From assembly GCA_047495785.1 (NCBI GenBank), contig JBLDXI010000033.1, positions 620,001 through 684,000 of the forward strand: a DNA stretch of 64,000 nt, given 5' to 3'. The notes beneath the pieces were generated by a model, which saw only the letters and a program-made list of their open reading frames with translations, did no database searches and had not been told where the DNA came from. Both the position numbers and the translations under genes were made by a program. Positions 33,963 through 45,810 of the stretch are shown piece by piece; the stretch's first letter is position 1; each line of letters begins with the position of its first letter. This DNA comes from Lepidodermella squamata (lineage: Eukaryota > Gastrotricha).

Positions 33963-34262
33963 GGGCAAAAAAACTCGTGTACACAAGAGTACAGTATATT
34001 TATTCTGTACAAACTGGTACAGTTTTGATGGCCGTAAATGTCAGTACAGCTCATTCGACTGTAGATTGAGTACAGTTGACCAGGCTGTATATTAGATGTA
34101 CAGCGTTTCATTCCTGTATCATGGCGTACAGCTCATTGAGCTGTACGCCCAAGTACAGTCGAATGCAACGTACATGCTGAGTACAGGAGTGACAGCCGTA
34201 ATGACTGTGTACGGTTCGTCTAAACCGTACACGAGAGTACAGGAGATTCATTTTTATAACGT
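33963..34262. repeat. Palindromic array of GTACAG/CTGTAC words
   Basis: About 300 bp contain more than a dozen gtaca or tgtac words on both strands at irregular spacing. A perfect 27-bp palindrome lies at 34123-34149 (ggcgtacagctca, one central base, then its complement). The two halves are loosely inverted relative to each other, as in a fold-back element. It abuts the PIF/Harbinger remnant and may be an internal or terminal part of it, or an independent MITE. It is not coding. Confidence 0.7.
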
Positions 34263-34360
34263 AGTCGATGGAAGTTACGGCCCGCAAACCCACTCACAAT
34301 TAGATTGACGATTTTGGTGAAAGAGTGAGAATCGGACGAATGTGCAGGTAATTAATTATT

Positions 34361-34407
34361 CGACGCGACGATTGCGACGCGACGATAGACGCGACGATAG
34401 ACGCGAC
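34361..34407. repeat. Short tandem repeat of gacgcgacgata type
   Basis: Three to four imperfect copies of a 12-bp unit, gacgcgacgata, lie here, followed by unrelated sequence. Confidence 0.6.
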
Positions 34408-34768
34408 TTCCATGTTTCGTTGCTCACATAAGAAACTTGACAAATGATTTCAACCTCTACTCCACCTTCTCAGACAAATGAAAATTGGGCGTTGAGCAAT
34501 AACGATTATAAGTAAGTTGTTTCCTTTTCAAACTCCTGTGAATAAAAAGTAGGACCGAAGTCACTTGTCACGTCTAATATTCGATAAATAAGTCATCGTT
34601 TTTGATGGTAATAAAGCGCATTTTTAGCAGAAAGAGCAACTCGTGTCAAAATAAGGAATATAATCACACTTCATATTTCCTTCATGGTGACGATATATCC
34701 TATTTTTTCTTCACAGCCCGTTGCCGATATTACCATTGCAAACGATTGTTCACATTTTTCGTGATTTT

Positions 34769-34770
34769 AG
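34769..34770 (+). promoter_or_regulatory. Splice acceptor before the PB1 gene start
   Basis: The sequence gtgattttag ends 14 nt before the ATG at 34785, consistent with trans-splicing or a leader intron. Confidence 0.4.
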
Positions 34771-34784
34771 GTAAATTTTCTGAA

Positions 34785-35698
34785 ATGACTGACTCAATAG
34801 TAAAAGTGACTATCGGCGAGTCAAAGTGGGCACGTTGCGTTAGAATGAATAGTTCCGCGGAGAACCCTTTAGTATTTTTAAAAACGAAAATCTACCCCGT
34901 CTTCCGCAACATCTTTAAAGCTGACGACTATGGCCTTTTTTGGCATGATGGTGATCATTTCGTCATCATTGATGACGATGATGACCTCCTGCTAGCGTTT
35001 CACTTGAATCCAGAGCGCCTTCATATATCAGTCTTTTTTGGACGCTATCTCGAGGACCTAATGACGCTACAGCCATCTTTGTCGCAAAAGGTCGAGGACT
35101 TGACGAGAATGATTTCAGGTATTTGTGAATATTTTTATCGAATATATCCTAGATGGAAGTTCCTCTGATTTTCAAATTTTATGCTCAAAAGGAGAAAGTT
35201 TTCAGGACAGATCTTCCTAGTTTAGGTTAAATGTAAGCTGAATTGCTGGAAAAATCGCAAATTTATCCCAGTTTTTCGCAGCGCTAGGGTTCAGATTGTT
35301 TATGCATATTTCTTTAATTAAATGTCTCTAATTTTGCATAAGAATTACAAACCGAACCTAAGCCGTCGCCGGCCCAGACGCCTTTCAATGCGCCACCTCT
35401 GAGTTTAGGTGCGTCACAGTCTCACCTACCCATTGTCACCGGTACCAGTGGCTCCAGAGCGGCACCGCAGACAGTTGTTGATCGGACTGGGTCACTTTAC
35501 GACAAAGTCAAGGAAGTCCCGCTCCTAAAGGCGGTTGCTAGGACAATGGATGAGCGCCGGGACCTTGGGGAGCCAGGCTACGTCAGGTCAACAACTGAGC
35601 ACTTCCACCAAATACTCAAGGAGATGGGTACTTGCTTCGAAGAGTCCTTTGGGGGACGTACCGTCACTAATGTGATGAGCAAAATGAACCAATACAGG
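34785..35698 (+). CDS. PB1-domain protein of unknown family (at least two exons)
   Basis: Exon 34785-35118 and exon 35343-35698 join in phase 1. Residues 1-85 look like a PB1 domain: a beta-strand start (SIVKVTIGESKWARCVRM), a helix (FLKTKIYPVFRNIFK) and an acidic OPCA-like motif (WHDGDHFVIIDDDDDLLLAF). That is the type I, acidic-face form. Exon 2 has a Pro/Ser linker and then an alpha-helical stretch (LLKAVARTMDERRDLGEPGY, HFHQILKEMGTCFEE) that I do not recognise. The donor at 35698 (agg/GTAAGG) leads to a further exon. An acceptor at 35827 could fuse it in frame to the C2HC segment; otherwise the C terminus is unplaced. PB1 domains mediate heterodimer signalling, so the partner is the key unknown. 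Confidence 0.6.
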
Positions 35699-35827
35699 GT
35701 AAGGCAGTCCTAGTCTTGCTGAAGGCGTGGTTGCGAGTTTTTGTGAGGTTTTAAAATGGAATGAGGTGGAAATTACTTTAAATCTTCTTTTATATAACCA
35801 ATTTCTTAGAGGTTTTAAAATATCGAG

Positions 35828-36199
35828 ATGGCCGCCATGGAACTTGATGAAACTACTGCTGAGTCTGAGTTGCGCCTAACGCGAAGCGAATGGCTTGAGT
35901 TGGAAAAATCTAAGAAAAAAACATCTAGAAGCTTGAGAGTCAAAGGCCAACGACGAGTTATGGGTAAATTTGTTGGGAAAAAACCTCATCGAATCGGTTT
36001 TCGCCGAAAGTGCCGCTTGTGCGATAAAACATTTTTCGATTCATCCGGTTTGAAAAAACATTTACAATTGTATTGCAAAAAAACAGGCAGCTTAGCTCTT
36101 ACTGAGAAGGAAATTGAAGAATTGATTTATTGGTCAAAAAAAAATTATTTTGTCAAACAAAATGAGGCACCCAAGAGGCGATCTAGTATGAAAAATTAG
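35828..36199 (+). CDS. Small C2HC zinc-finger protein or 3' exon of the PB1 gene
   Basis: The 123-residue frame starts MAAMELDETTAESELRLT, turns strongly basic, and has one zinc finger: C-x2-C-x12-H-x4-C around KCRLCDKTFFDSSGLKKH. A Lys-rich C terminus follows. The bases before the ATG (tatcgag) could serve as an acceptor joining it in phase 0 to the upstream PB1 exon, giving a PB1-plus-zinc-finger protein. It could also be an independent cistron. C2HC fingers of this form bind nucleic acids; the target is unknown. Confidence 0.5.
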   Translation: MAAMELDETTAESELRLTRSEWLELEKSKKKTSRSLRVKGQRRVMGKFVGKKPHRIGFRRKCRLCDKTFFDSSGLKKHLQLYCKKTGSLALTEKEIEELIYWSKKNYFVKQNEAPKRRSSMKN

Positions 36200-36276
36200 C
36201 CGATGAGAACTAAAAATGATGCATATTGAACTTGATTATTGTTTATCTTTAGGACTTTATTTTGTCTACCTTAATA

Positions 36277-36678
36277 ATGTCGAGCAATTCTCATTCTGAT
36301 GTTAGCGCGACTTGCTCGTCGTGCTTGGGCTCTGCTGTTGGCAATGTATTGAGCAGAATGCTGGACAACCTCTCAGTTGTTTCCGCAACGTCAACGCCTT
36401 CTCAAATGTCGAATATTTCAGAAATTTCGAATGCTGACTATTTGCCTTCATTCATTTGGCCGAAAACTGAAGAAAGTGACGCGACCCTAGACTCTTCCTC
36501 CGATATAGCTAGAAACTTGAAACCCGGTGAGTTTCTTCCGCGCTATTCGACTGAACTACAATTAACTAATATAATAAGCACCTCATTAAGAAGAAACGAA
36601 AAGAATTTCTACCTAATTTTTATATCGATCGATAGCCATTGCTGGAGTGCGTCCAACTATAAACTTATCTGTACATAA
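36277..36678 (+). CDS. Hypothetical Ser-rich small protein
   Basis: A good acceptor (gtttatctttag, 36251-36252) lies 24 nt before the ATG at 36277. The frame begins MSSNSHSDVSATCSSCLGS and is rich in Ser, Asn and Thr, with an isolated CSSC. A strong donor (cccg/GTGAGTTTC) at 36526-36527 suggests splicing to an exon not found; without it the frame runs to the stop at 36678. It may be a third cistron of the cluster. No family is recognised. Confidence 0.35.
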   Translation: MSSNSHSDVSATCSSCLGSAVGNVLSRMLDNLSVVSATSTPSQMSNISEISNADYLPSFIWPKTEESDATLDSSSDIARNLKPGEFLPRYSTELQLTNIISTSLRRNEKNFYLIFISIDSHCWSASNYKLICT

Positions 36679-37071
36679 TAAAATAAGGGCAGTGCGGTTT
36701 TGGCACCTGCAAGATAGATGCTTTTTTGTCGCGCTTAATGCTTAACAATATTTGAGTATTGAAACATAATAATTTGAATGTTCAATATTTGAACGGCTAC
36801 GACCCAATCAATTATTGCGATATTTGCAAGTCTAATTGAGTTTATTTGTTTTATCGCCTGGTAATTGACAGTCACTCATCTCGACTTTTATTACTTATTT
36901 GTTCGATGTTCAAATGCACAATTCTTCGATCAAAATAAACAAAATAGGCGATTCGGTGACGTGAACTGATTTTTGGTGATCTAAACTGTCGTTTTAGTCA
37001 TGGAGTCTATTTTTAATTTTCAACTTTCTCTTAAAATTCTTGATCATGTAGAATCTATTTTTTAATCCAAT

Positions 37072-40000
37072 TTAATTTGTCCAATTATTGCATTCCTCTA
37101 ATTTCAATTTTTCGAATAAATTCACAAGAATAACTACCTGAACGTTCATGACAGCTAGGCGGAAAGTTTCCACTTGTTCCTCGCCATCTTCAACCTCATC
37201 AGCACCGTCGTCGCACTCGATCTCACCCCGCAGTTGCACTTCGTCCGCGTCTGGTTTCGTATCGTCATGCCGCGGCTCACCCTTGACAAAATTAGCCGTT
37301 AAAATCGGCTCCTCCTTAACAACCCCGCCACATGCGACACAGCATTGAACACCCTTGGCTAAACAATCGCCAGAACATGTTTCCAACTTCTTCAAAACAG
37401 GCTTCTTCGAACTAGAAGTATGCTCATTAGCGGATATTAGACTTTGGACAGGCATGGTTGAAGCATCTCGCAGAATAATTGCCGACTCAGCGAAGGAGAA
37501 ATTCGCGTAAAAATCGAAAAATTTGACGAATAACTCATTCAGCGACTCGGTATTTTGGTTCAACGGCCATTTCGCTAGATCAACTGGATAACTCGCGTTC
37601 CACGTGCTTAAAATCACTTCATTTTCGTTGTTTTTCTTCGAAATCGACGCTAATTCTGCTACACTCGGGCAAACAGGAGGCGATCGAGTTTGAAGGAAGT
37701 ACAAAACCAGCCAAGACAGGGTGTAACTCGTCAAAAAATGAGGAGCTGGACAAATTTCTTGCTTCTTCGCCCAGTATCGAATAGCTAGAATCAACGGGCG
37801 AATTCGGTGGTCGTATAACGAGTAAAGCTTCAGTAAATGACTGTTATTTATCGATAGCAAACTATCGACGGATATATCGAGTTGTGTCGAGGTAGGTACG
37901 TGGAGGCATCGGACGATGGGGATTCGAGCGTTGATAGGCATTACGCAGGAGAATTCCGAAAACCGGCGTAACATCGCGGCGATGTGGTAGACGCGTTTCT
38001 TCGGTGATTTCGACTCGATCGGCGCTGATGCTTCTAAATTATACAACAATCGTTGTTGTTTGGGAGGGATTTCGCTAAGAACATCGTCTTCGTCGTTACC
38101 TAAAAATTGAATAAATGAAAAATATATTCGTATTCAGCGATCACTATGGCTATCATTTGAAGTGAAATTTAGCGAAATATATTACTGTCCAAATATTATA
38201 TAAATAAGGGGTCGAAAAATTACCGTATTCTTTTATGAATTTTTTATGAAGGGTTGGTTGATCTCAACTAACATGCGGGTCAAAAAGTTGTGCAAAATGC
38301 GGCCAATGAACCCAAATGTTCATCTCGTTTCGCGTGGTAATGATCTCCGTTCTATACAGGATACCTAATGGTTGGGAAAAGATATGTACATGTGATGAGA
38401 CAGCATCTAGTTTCCTGCTTGGAAGCTGGCATACTTATCGCGGATTTTCTACTACGACTATACCGACCCTAAATTCAATGGATCGGTGCCATTTTGGTCC
38501 ACGTATCATTAGAGTCATCGAAAGAATGGAGCCTATTTGCTCTAGCATATTCTCAAAATGCTCTTGGCATTTTTTAGCTTCGGTGACCAAGGTGAAGGAT
38601 AAGTATAAGGTGATTAACCGCACGCACAAAAATGCAACAGTAGTGGTTAGCAGGAGTTAGAAGAAACTGTTTCTAGCCTTCCCACACAGACCAAACTGGA
38701 ATTTATATACCAGGAAACTTTCTGTAAACTTGGCCCCTCACTCTCCAGATTTAGACTTCAAGATCCAATTCTGCTAAAATTGTCTCTACTAGCCATTGGA
38801 CTTCTTCATCTTTAAGGTTATGTGCTCGAAGATCTGAAAAAGTGCAACCCTGAGGCCATAGAAAAGGCAACCTCAAATGCTACGTAATGTCCATACAAAT
38901 TGGCTGAAGCGGCTTTACCTCTGTCTTTCACAAGGCGGAAACATTCCGAGCATATTTCGGGAAGAATGGATCCCGCGGTGTATATGGATCACGCGGCGGA
39001 TCTTGTTTAATTAGCTTACTTCGCTTTTGCTAGCAACAGCCTTCCTTTTTATTTCAAAAGGCTGTGTTAAATTGTTCGCCGAGGGGCTTAGCGTGCCAAT
39101 TAAGACGCTAACGGAGACTTTGGGTCTCGTGACATTTGGCATGATAGTGATTCTAGTCCAATGTCTATTACCAGCTTCGAATATATTATTCCATTTTCTC
39201 CGACTCGGTTTCGAATTATTTGTCGCGGATTTCTCCGTTCTAAGCACTAAATGAAACTACATTTTCGCTATTAGAATCAAGCCACTACAAACACCTCCAA
39301 CCCCACACACAGCATCAACACCGTCGGTCCCGTTGGCTGAAGACCCACCACCTCACAGCGCTTCGACTTATGACTTGTCTATCGTTTTGTAGCAATCTAT
39401 TTCAACTTTTATGAATTCTCAAAAAATCAAAATTAATTACTGATCCACTGGAGGCTTGGAAAGCACTCGCGTCGACCTTTCCCGACCGCCGCTGCGTTCG
39501 CTTCTGCTGTCTGCGATCAAGCTGCTGCCTGTCTTCGAACAGTTGCAGATCAGCCACGCCAGCTGGGCGTCACCACCGCTGGCGATCGTCACGGTCATCA
39601 CCGACCTGATTCCCAACTTCAAGGTAATTTGTACCTCTTTTCTATGTTCCTGATGTTTTCGTTATTTTTAGGTTGGTGATGCTCATTGTGGCATCGTGCC
39701 GGTTGCGGTCCGCAACACCATGTTGACGCTTCGAGACGACGCTGGCTTCTAATTCTATTTCAAAATGCTGCTCGGCGACATCCACGACCAGAGAAGCGTT
39801 TGAAGTCTTTTTCGACTACGACATGTGGCGCAGCCTTCCGAGCAGGCGAAGGCTATCATGGCCTCGCCTCTCGCCTCTGGATGCAGCGCCAACCGCCGCC
39901 GTCGCCGATCAGCACCGAAAACGTTTCAAGGTGGCCACCATCGCCGAACCAGTCCAGTGCTCTTCGTCGCCGATCGAAGCCGAGATGGCCGCGTTCATGG

Positions 40001-43000
40001 CCGCCGAGCCGCTCGCTGAACCGACGGCGCCCGAGGATGACTTCTCGCCCAATCGTGTCTCGTGGGGCGATTGCGCGCCCGTCTACGCCTGGTTCCGTAA
40101 GCATCGCGCAACATCCCCCGTTTTGCGATTTTAGTATTTTCCATTCCGGCGTCGTTTCCTAAGATTGAACGCGTTATTTCGTGTTCATCTTATACGCCGA
40201 CGCCAAAATCCTGCTAGAATTCGGCGCGACGTTCTTCTCAATCAGAATTTCGCCTACCTTCAGACGGCTGGAAAATTGCCATTTTCGCAGTGGCGATTCC
40301 ATTGAGGAAATTTCGCTCGGTTTTCTGTTTTTATTTTCTGGCTAAATTCTAAGCATTTTTCCGCCACATTTTTCCAATTTTAGTCCGTGTTGTGCGGTGC
40401 TTGCGTTTCACGGATCAGTGTTATATAATCGTTGCGCTTCTTCATTTTATTCTATAGTATTCTATTATATTGTTATATAAGCGCTGAATTCGCAAAGCAA
40501 TTTGTTTTGCGTTAAAATAAAAATGGGCGGTTTTCTAAATGTTGTGTTTTGATTTTTTCTGAGGTTTAAGTTTTGTTTTGGTTTTCAGTTTTGTTTTGTT
40601 TTGAATCAAAACAAAAGAATATTTCAGGATTTGATTTAAATTTTCAAAACATTCCAAAATTTTCTTTGGAATTTTCTCGTTTAGATTTTAACAGTTTTGC
40701 TTTGACCAAGTTTTATTTGAACAAGCCTTTGAGATATCAAATGAAAATGAAAATAGCTTTGGCAGATTTTTTGGAATTTTCCTAATTAGTGAAACACTTG
40801 TGCGGGTCGAAAATCGTCCTAGTCGATCATTTTAGCTTTTTTATGGAAAATTCTCCTCGGTTCTATATTTGTTTTGTTCAGTATTGAACATTTGTCAAAA
40901 TAAATCCGTGCATTATCAAGCAAATTCTGACCTTTTGTAGTGGACGCCTGAACACAGTACAAATCGATAAGATGAGCCGGTAGAAGAGATTCAACATTGA
41001 ACAGCAGCACGAGATCAACATCAGACGACCGCAGGCCAAGGGTTGAGACCTTCGAGCCAAACAACGCCGCTCGACACGCGTGATTTCTTGTCAATCGATT
41101 GACCAGCGTTTCAATTCGCAACGCAACTTGCTTCGCAGTTTCAATTGACTCGGGTAGTAAACCGATTTCAGAGGAAATCGCAACAATTTGACTGGATAAA
41201 TCGCCGGAATTTTCGACTTTTCTCGCTAGATTCTCGTCGTACTCCGGAAGAGTCGATGATTTCAGGTTTTTAAACTGCTCTTCTTTCTCTTGCTGCCGTT
41301 TTCGAAACGCTTGATCGGTGTTTTGCAGCTGCTGGGGCGTCGAGTGGCGGCATAGGCGGACGAAAATTGGAAATTGGAAATTCCCAACTTGGACGATTTG
41401 CCGTGATTGCGCGATCGCTTGATCGACATGCGATTTGTCAGCAAATTCCACAAACGCAAAACATCGCTAATAAAATAAAGGAATTAAAATAAACAAGACT
41501 TTCGAAAAAGGCTCAAGAGCCGGATTTCTATGACTAAAAGTCGCTTTTTCCCAATTTTAAATGTATTTTTTCATGGCGGTTGAAGGTGTTCGATTCTTCG
41601 GTCTATTTTCTATTAGCCATGATATGGGAATTTTCCCTTTGATCTTGCCATTTCATTTCGTTTAATTTTAGAACATCACGGTTACTTGTTTTACACGTTA
41701 CTCGTTACTCAACCTACACGTTTTACCCACGATTTGTACGATTTTACCTGCAGTTTTACCATTCACTATAGCTAAGAATGACCGGCCTATACGCCGTAAC
41801 TGGATCGAGGCCTTGTTCGGCGATCGAGCCTTGAGCGAGGGGAAGATCATGGATCGTGGCGAGCAGCTCGCGACGGTTGATCTGAAAGTCTACGAGTTTG
41901 AGTACCTTAATGGTAGTGTTAAGACAAAAGTTCTAACGTTAATTAAGAAATAATGTTAACCTCTAGATCGATGTATGTCATATATGTAAGGATTTTAAAA
42001 CGGCCGATTCGAATGCCAAATGTTACCTGCACTCACAATAATATCTATCTGCACTGAACAATGGCAACGGAAGAACAAGCCGGACCTTCAACTTTTCACC
42101 AGCCTTTACGATGAGAGGTTGGAAGGGTTGGAAGCAACAATTGGCTTGATATTATTCAACAAATCAACAAGGGAGATATTATTCATCCTGATCAACCAAA
42201 AAACAAAAACGTTTTCCACCCGCTAAATTTGAAAAATTGTATTTTCAGTGCCAGAAGTATCTTTGAAATCATTCGACTACTCCTCCTTCGAGGCCTTCCT
42301 TACGTATAATTTCGAAACTCATTTAGCATTTTTAGCATTTTTACATCTCCGTCGAGCTTGCGGGTCGAAAAATCACGGTTCGGTCTACGATATTCGAGTG
42401 AATTACGACTCGCATCGGCATCCACAATGCTGAACAGAATCGAGAAAAGCCGCCTTATTAACGAACTTAGCAAAACGAATGACAACTTGATTCATTATCT
42501 GATCGAGTCCCTGTTGAAGCCTGGTCGGCCATTCGACGAGTTGCAAATGGATAAAAAAGAATTTCGAAAATTCATTTGCGCGTTTGGTGGGATCTATGAT
42601 ATGATGGTTAGCTTAACATCGTCTGTCAGTTGTCGTCTGACAGCGCGTTTAATTTCAAGGAAACGAAGCAGCAGCTAAAATCAGAAGCTGAGAAAAAGGT
42701 TTGTTTTATCTTTGGCCAATTTCAATAAAGATACAAATAAGCTGTTTTTTGCAATAGGATGAAGAGATGAAACAGGCTTCAATAAAGGTTTTCCAACCCC
42801 ACGCGCCCCCGAAGTTCCGAGTCTCGAGGACTTGGCCGTCGAAGCTGCACGAGCAACCGCCGTCGAATGAGCCGAACGGCAGGGCAGAGTCGAGCTCACC
42901 CTTCGCGAGGCAAACGCCACCGTCGTCGCTCACCTCGATTCTAGTCCGCCTCGTAGGATCAGCTTATACCACTATATCACCAGGGCGGCTGGCGATGACC

Positions 43001-45810
43001 CTCAGCCTATGTGGGCGGCGCTCAAGGCGCACTTCGAACGGACCTCGGCTGCCACTGAGTCGAGGCTCGTAGCTCGTTTCCACAGCTTCGCCATGGCCCC
43101 GGGGGCCACCCTCGCTGCGCACTTGCGCGATTTTGCCCAGCTGCTCCAGACGCTGGAAAACGCTGGAATGTCCATCGAGGAGCGAATGAAGCGAGCTGCC
43201 CTTTTTCACTCCCTACCACCTAGTTTAGGAAATATGCAAACGATGTTGGAGAATCGTATCCCGCCGCCGACAGTCGCCGAGATCTAGCAGGCACTAATGA
43301 TCTTTGGGAGCACCCTAGGAGGAGATGTTGAGAAATCGTAGGGGACACGTATAACCAGAATCTCTCCCGGAGATCCAGCGGAGATCCTCATGAGCCGAGG
43401 AGTTCTATCTCGCCACTCTGAACTTCCATCGCGCACTTATCAAATCGGCACTCACTATGGAGCCCAGCTTGGTCACGCATCTCAAAGTCTGATATTACTA
43501 GGGTAACTAGGCTACAAGTCTAAGACACTAAATCTACCATAGCACGCAGACACGGCCGGAGTGCTAGGAATGTCTGGACTACCAAGCATTGAAGGCGATT
43601 TGCTACCCTCCGAGTGATCGCGAGTAACCGGGAGTTCTTTCATTCCCTTCGCAGCTAAATTTTTATCACTGAAGTCTTTTGTCTTTGAAATTTCTCCTTT
43701 TGTGTGCGAGCTTCGATCCTTTTCATTTAATTAGTAGGGAGAATTCTTTAGGAGAGTGGGAGAAAAAGTTGGGAGATCGGGAACGCCGATTTAATTCAGA
43801 ATAAAAATTTAATTCAGAATATAGAAAATAAGGTAAAAGTCCACTCAGATTCTGGAGAAGGATAAACATTTATTTAATTTAACTCATCTTATATAGGATC
43901 AAAGCCATTAGCCTAATACCTTAATGGCCATTAGCCACTAATCTTTTATACACGACAAAGCAATAAAAGTTAAGTCAAATCCATATGACGCAAATCGTGG
44001 GCGATTATTTCCAACACACCCCCTCGAACTCGATTGCGGTCATAGTCGTATTTCATCTACATGTGGCAAGAGTGGTGCAGTCGGTACAGTGGTGCAGTCA
44101 GAGTAGTTACATCGACATAGCGGCTTCAAGAACAAAATTTCATACACCCCCTCGAGCGTCATATTGGTTATGGAATAATTCCATTTCCAAAGTTGATTCA
44201 ATATCGTCGAGAATGCCGTGACAGGTTCAAAGAAACCATAGCAACTAAGACCATAAGTCTTTCATAGGAGGGAAATGAGATTCGTTCACCAAGACGATCC
44301 TCAATGGGTATAATTTCAACCCGTACCGGAACATCAGCTTCAAGCTCTTAGTTCCAAAGAAAATCCCGTAGTGCTGTTTATGCAATTCGCATGTATGAAC
44401 CTTGGCGCCCAAGCTATAATCGTAACCGCATCTCGAGATCAAGCGATCAAACAACATTAGTTTGGCTTGCATTGTTACTGTAGAACAAATTGACAGCTCG
44501 ATAGATTTTGGGGTTGTTAAACACTGCTTGACGTATAAACTTATAACTGTCGCAGATTGACTTCCAACGTTAGCTGAGTGCTGAAGTTTCCAATTCAATT
44601 GGCAAATAACCAGGCAATTAGGAAAGCTGACAAAGTAGCTCCCATAAAATCGGTTCCTTCCATCTGAAGAATCCGAGAATTCGCCAGGAGAGAATATTCT
44701 CAACAAATCCCGGCTACCATGAGGACTTACATCCACTGCCTCAGGATCAATACAGCGGGTTTACCAGACCATTGCTGTAGACAAACTTGCCAGTAGTGTT
44801 GCCAAGGACAACGAAAACATTTCGAAACTCTACGTTCATTGAAGATACGCCTAGATACGTTTAATAACTACTAGGGCATGGAAGTTATGCTACAGTGGAA
44901 TCCAGTCGCGGCCTGGGCCCATAACCTGTTGAAAACTATAAGTCAGACCGCGACTAAGAGACGTTTATTCGACTCAAAACTTGAGCTTATATAGGCTCAA
45001 AGCCATTAGCCTAATACCTTAATGGCCATTAGCCACTAATCTTTTATACACGACAAAGCAATAAAAGTTAAGTCAAATCCATATGACGCAAATCGTGGGC
45101 GATTATTTCCAACAATATCGTTGACAAGTCTCTATCAAGTCATAGAGATGATTCATAACAGTTGAAATTGAGGAAAAAATCTTTTAATTTAAAGGCCCGG
45201 CCCCGGCAATTGATAGTTCAAGCCAACTGAGATGAACATTTTACAATTTACCCTGTTTCAAAAGGGTATTTAAGGCAATTTGCAAATCTTACTCACCTCG
45301 GCAAAGTATTTCACACGGCTGACATCGCCAAATGCGCTAAAATGGTCCTCCAAGGCTAACTGGGACAAGCGTTCGAAGGTCGGTCGATCGCCACTCACGT
45401 AAATGGTCCGATCTTCTCGCCGGTGGGAACTCTCCAACCGAGCCAACATTTGCTGGTGCCGCTTGCCTTGCACATGTTGCTGATACGATTCTGAAATTAA
45501 TTTCCAAATTTGCTGAAAAGCTCATTTTTAGGATTTATCAAAGAAACTAATTATGTTTCCTGCTTTTCTTGAAATTTTGAAAAACATCAAAATCGATGAA
45601 AAAAATAATAAATTCAGGCTTGAAAAATTTCATCCGGGTTTTCTCGCAAAAGATCAAGTGTTCACCATCTCAAGCACTTGCTTCGATTTTCTCACCACCA
45701 TTTTTCAGTCTTCAATAACCTTGATTCTGGCATGCAGCATTGCAGATGGTACAAGTCACCCCTGGTCCGCTAGTCTTCACAGCTACCGAGCCAGCAACAG
45801 CGCCTTTCAT
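37072..45810 (-). CDS. TUT1: TUT1/Star-PAP-like terminal nucleotidyltransferase
   Basis: Exons 45810-45720, 45490-45297, 41466-40932 and 38099-37072 give about 615 residues. Domain order matches TUT1 (U6 uridylyltransferase/Star-PAP). A U1/matrin-type zinc finger, C20-x2-C23-x12-H36-x5-H42, spans the first intron. An RRM follows (RNP-2-like TIYVSGD; RNP-1-like RCFAFVEF). The nucleotidyltransferase core has GS at 232-233 and DVD at 244-246; the third catalytic acid is probably Asp348 (LDISVDS). The PAP-associated domain (ELFVKFFDFYANFSF) follows, then a Cys-rich and acidic tail. A donor-like site at the final residues leaves the extreme C terminus uncertain. Introns 2 and 3 are 3.8 and 2.8 kb and full of transposon debris, unlike the short introns of neighbours. 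Confidence 0.88.
38240..38960 (+). mobile_element. Possible decayed Tc1/mariner-like transposase in a TUT1 intron
   Basis: In shifted frames I read HSPDLDF near 38740 and PLDFFIF near 38795, followed by a Lys-rich stretch, recalling the SPDLNPLDFF block near the end of Tc1/mariner transposases. Several stops and frameshifts are present. The match is short, so the call is tentative. Confidence 0.3.
39440..40135 (+). mobile_element. Possible hAT transposase remnant in a TUT1 intron
   Basis: Plus-strand segments in different frames recall hAT transposase regions: LLSAIKLLPVFEQLQISHAS, and EAEMAAFMAAEPLAEP followed by a WF pair, like the hAT dimerisation region (ELxxYLxEP...WW). The area is G+C-rich compared with its surroundings and contains an apparent intron (39624-39671). 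Stops and frame changes show decay. It lies on the strand opposite the host gene. Confidence 0.35.
42780..43290 (+). mobile_element. Copia-type gag fragment in a TUT1 intron
   Basis: The frame reading MWAALKAHFERTSAATE, HLRDFAQLLQTLENAG, RAALFHSLPPSLGNM and MLENRIPP matches the UBN2/Copia gag domain. It extends upstream through DSSPPRRISLYHYITRAAG to an in-frame TGA at about 42867, and ends at a stop near 43287. No protease, integrase or reverse transcriptase follows, so this is a truncated relic. I give no restored frame. Confidence 0.75.
43888..44016. repeat. 129-bp direct repeat, copy 1 (LTR-like 3' end)
   Basis: Starts cttatatagg and ends ttccaaca. It is identical to copy 2 at 44986-45114 except for one base. 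The CAACA end is typical of LTR termini. Confidence 0.85.
44986..45114. repeat. 129-bp direct repeat, copy 2 (LTR-like 3' end)
   Basis: This copy lies 969 bp after copy 1. Upstream, a TGTTG at 44927 could be the 5' end of a 188-bp LTR ending CAACA at 45114. The bases flanking that unit (taacc and atatc) do not match, so no target duplication is evident. Confidence 0.85.

Noticed and set aside
42020-42680. Plus-strand open segments in TUT1 intron 2
   Set aside because: The segments have coding-like composition but no domain, no consistent splice sites and several stops.
44245-44736. Minus-strand frame of 163 codons between the two 129-bp repeats
   Set aside because: It has no ATG start and no retroelement domain I recognise; it may be internal sequence of the LTR-like unit but is not supportable as a gene.
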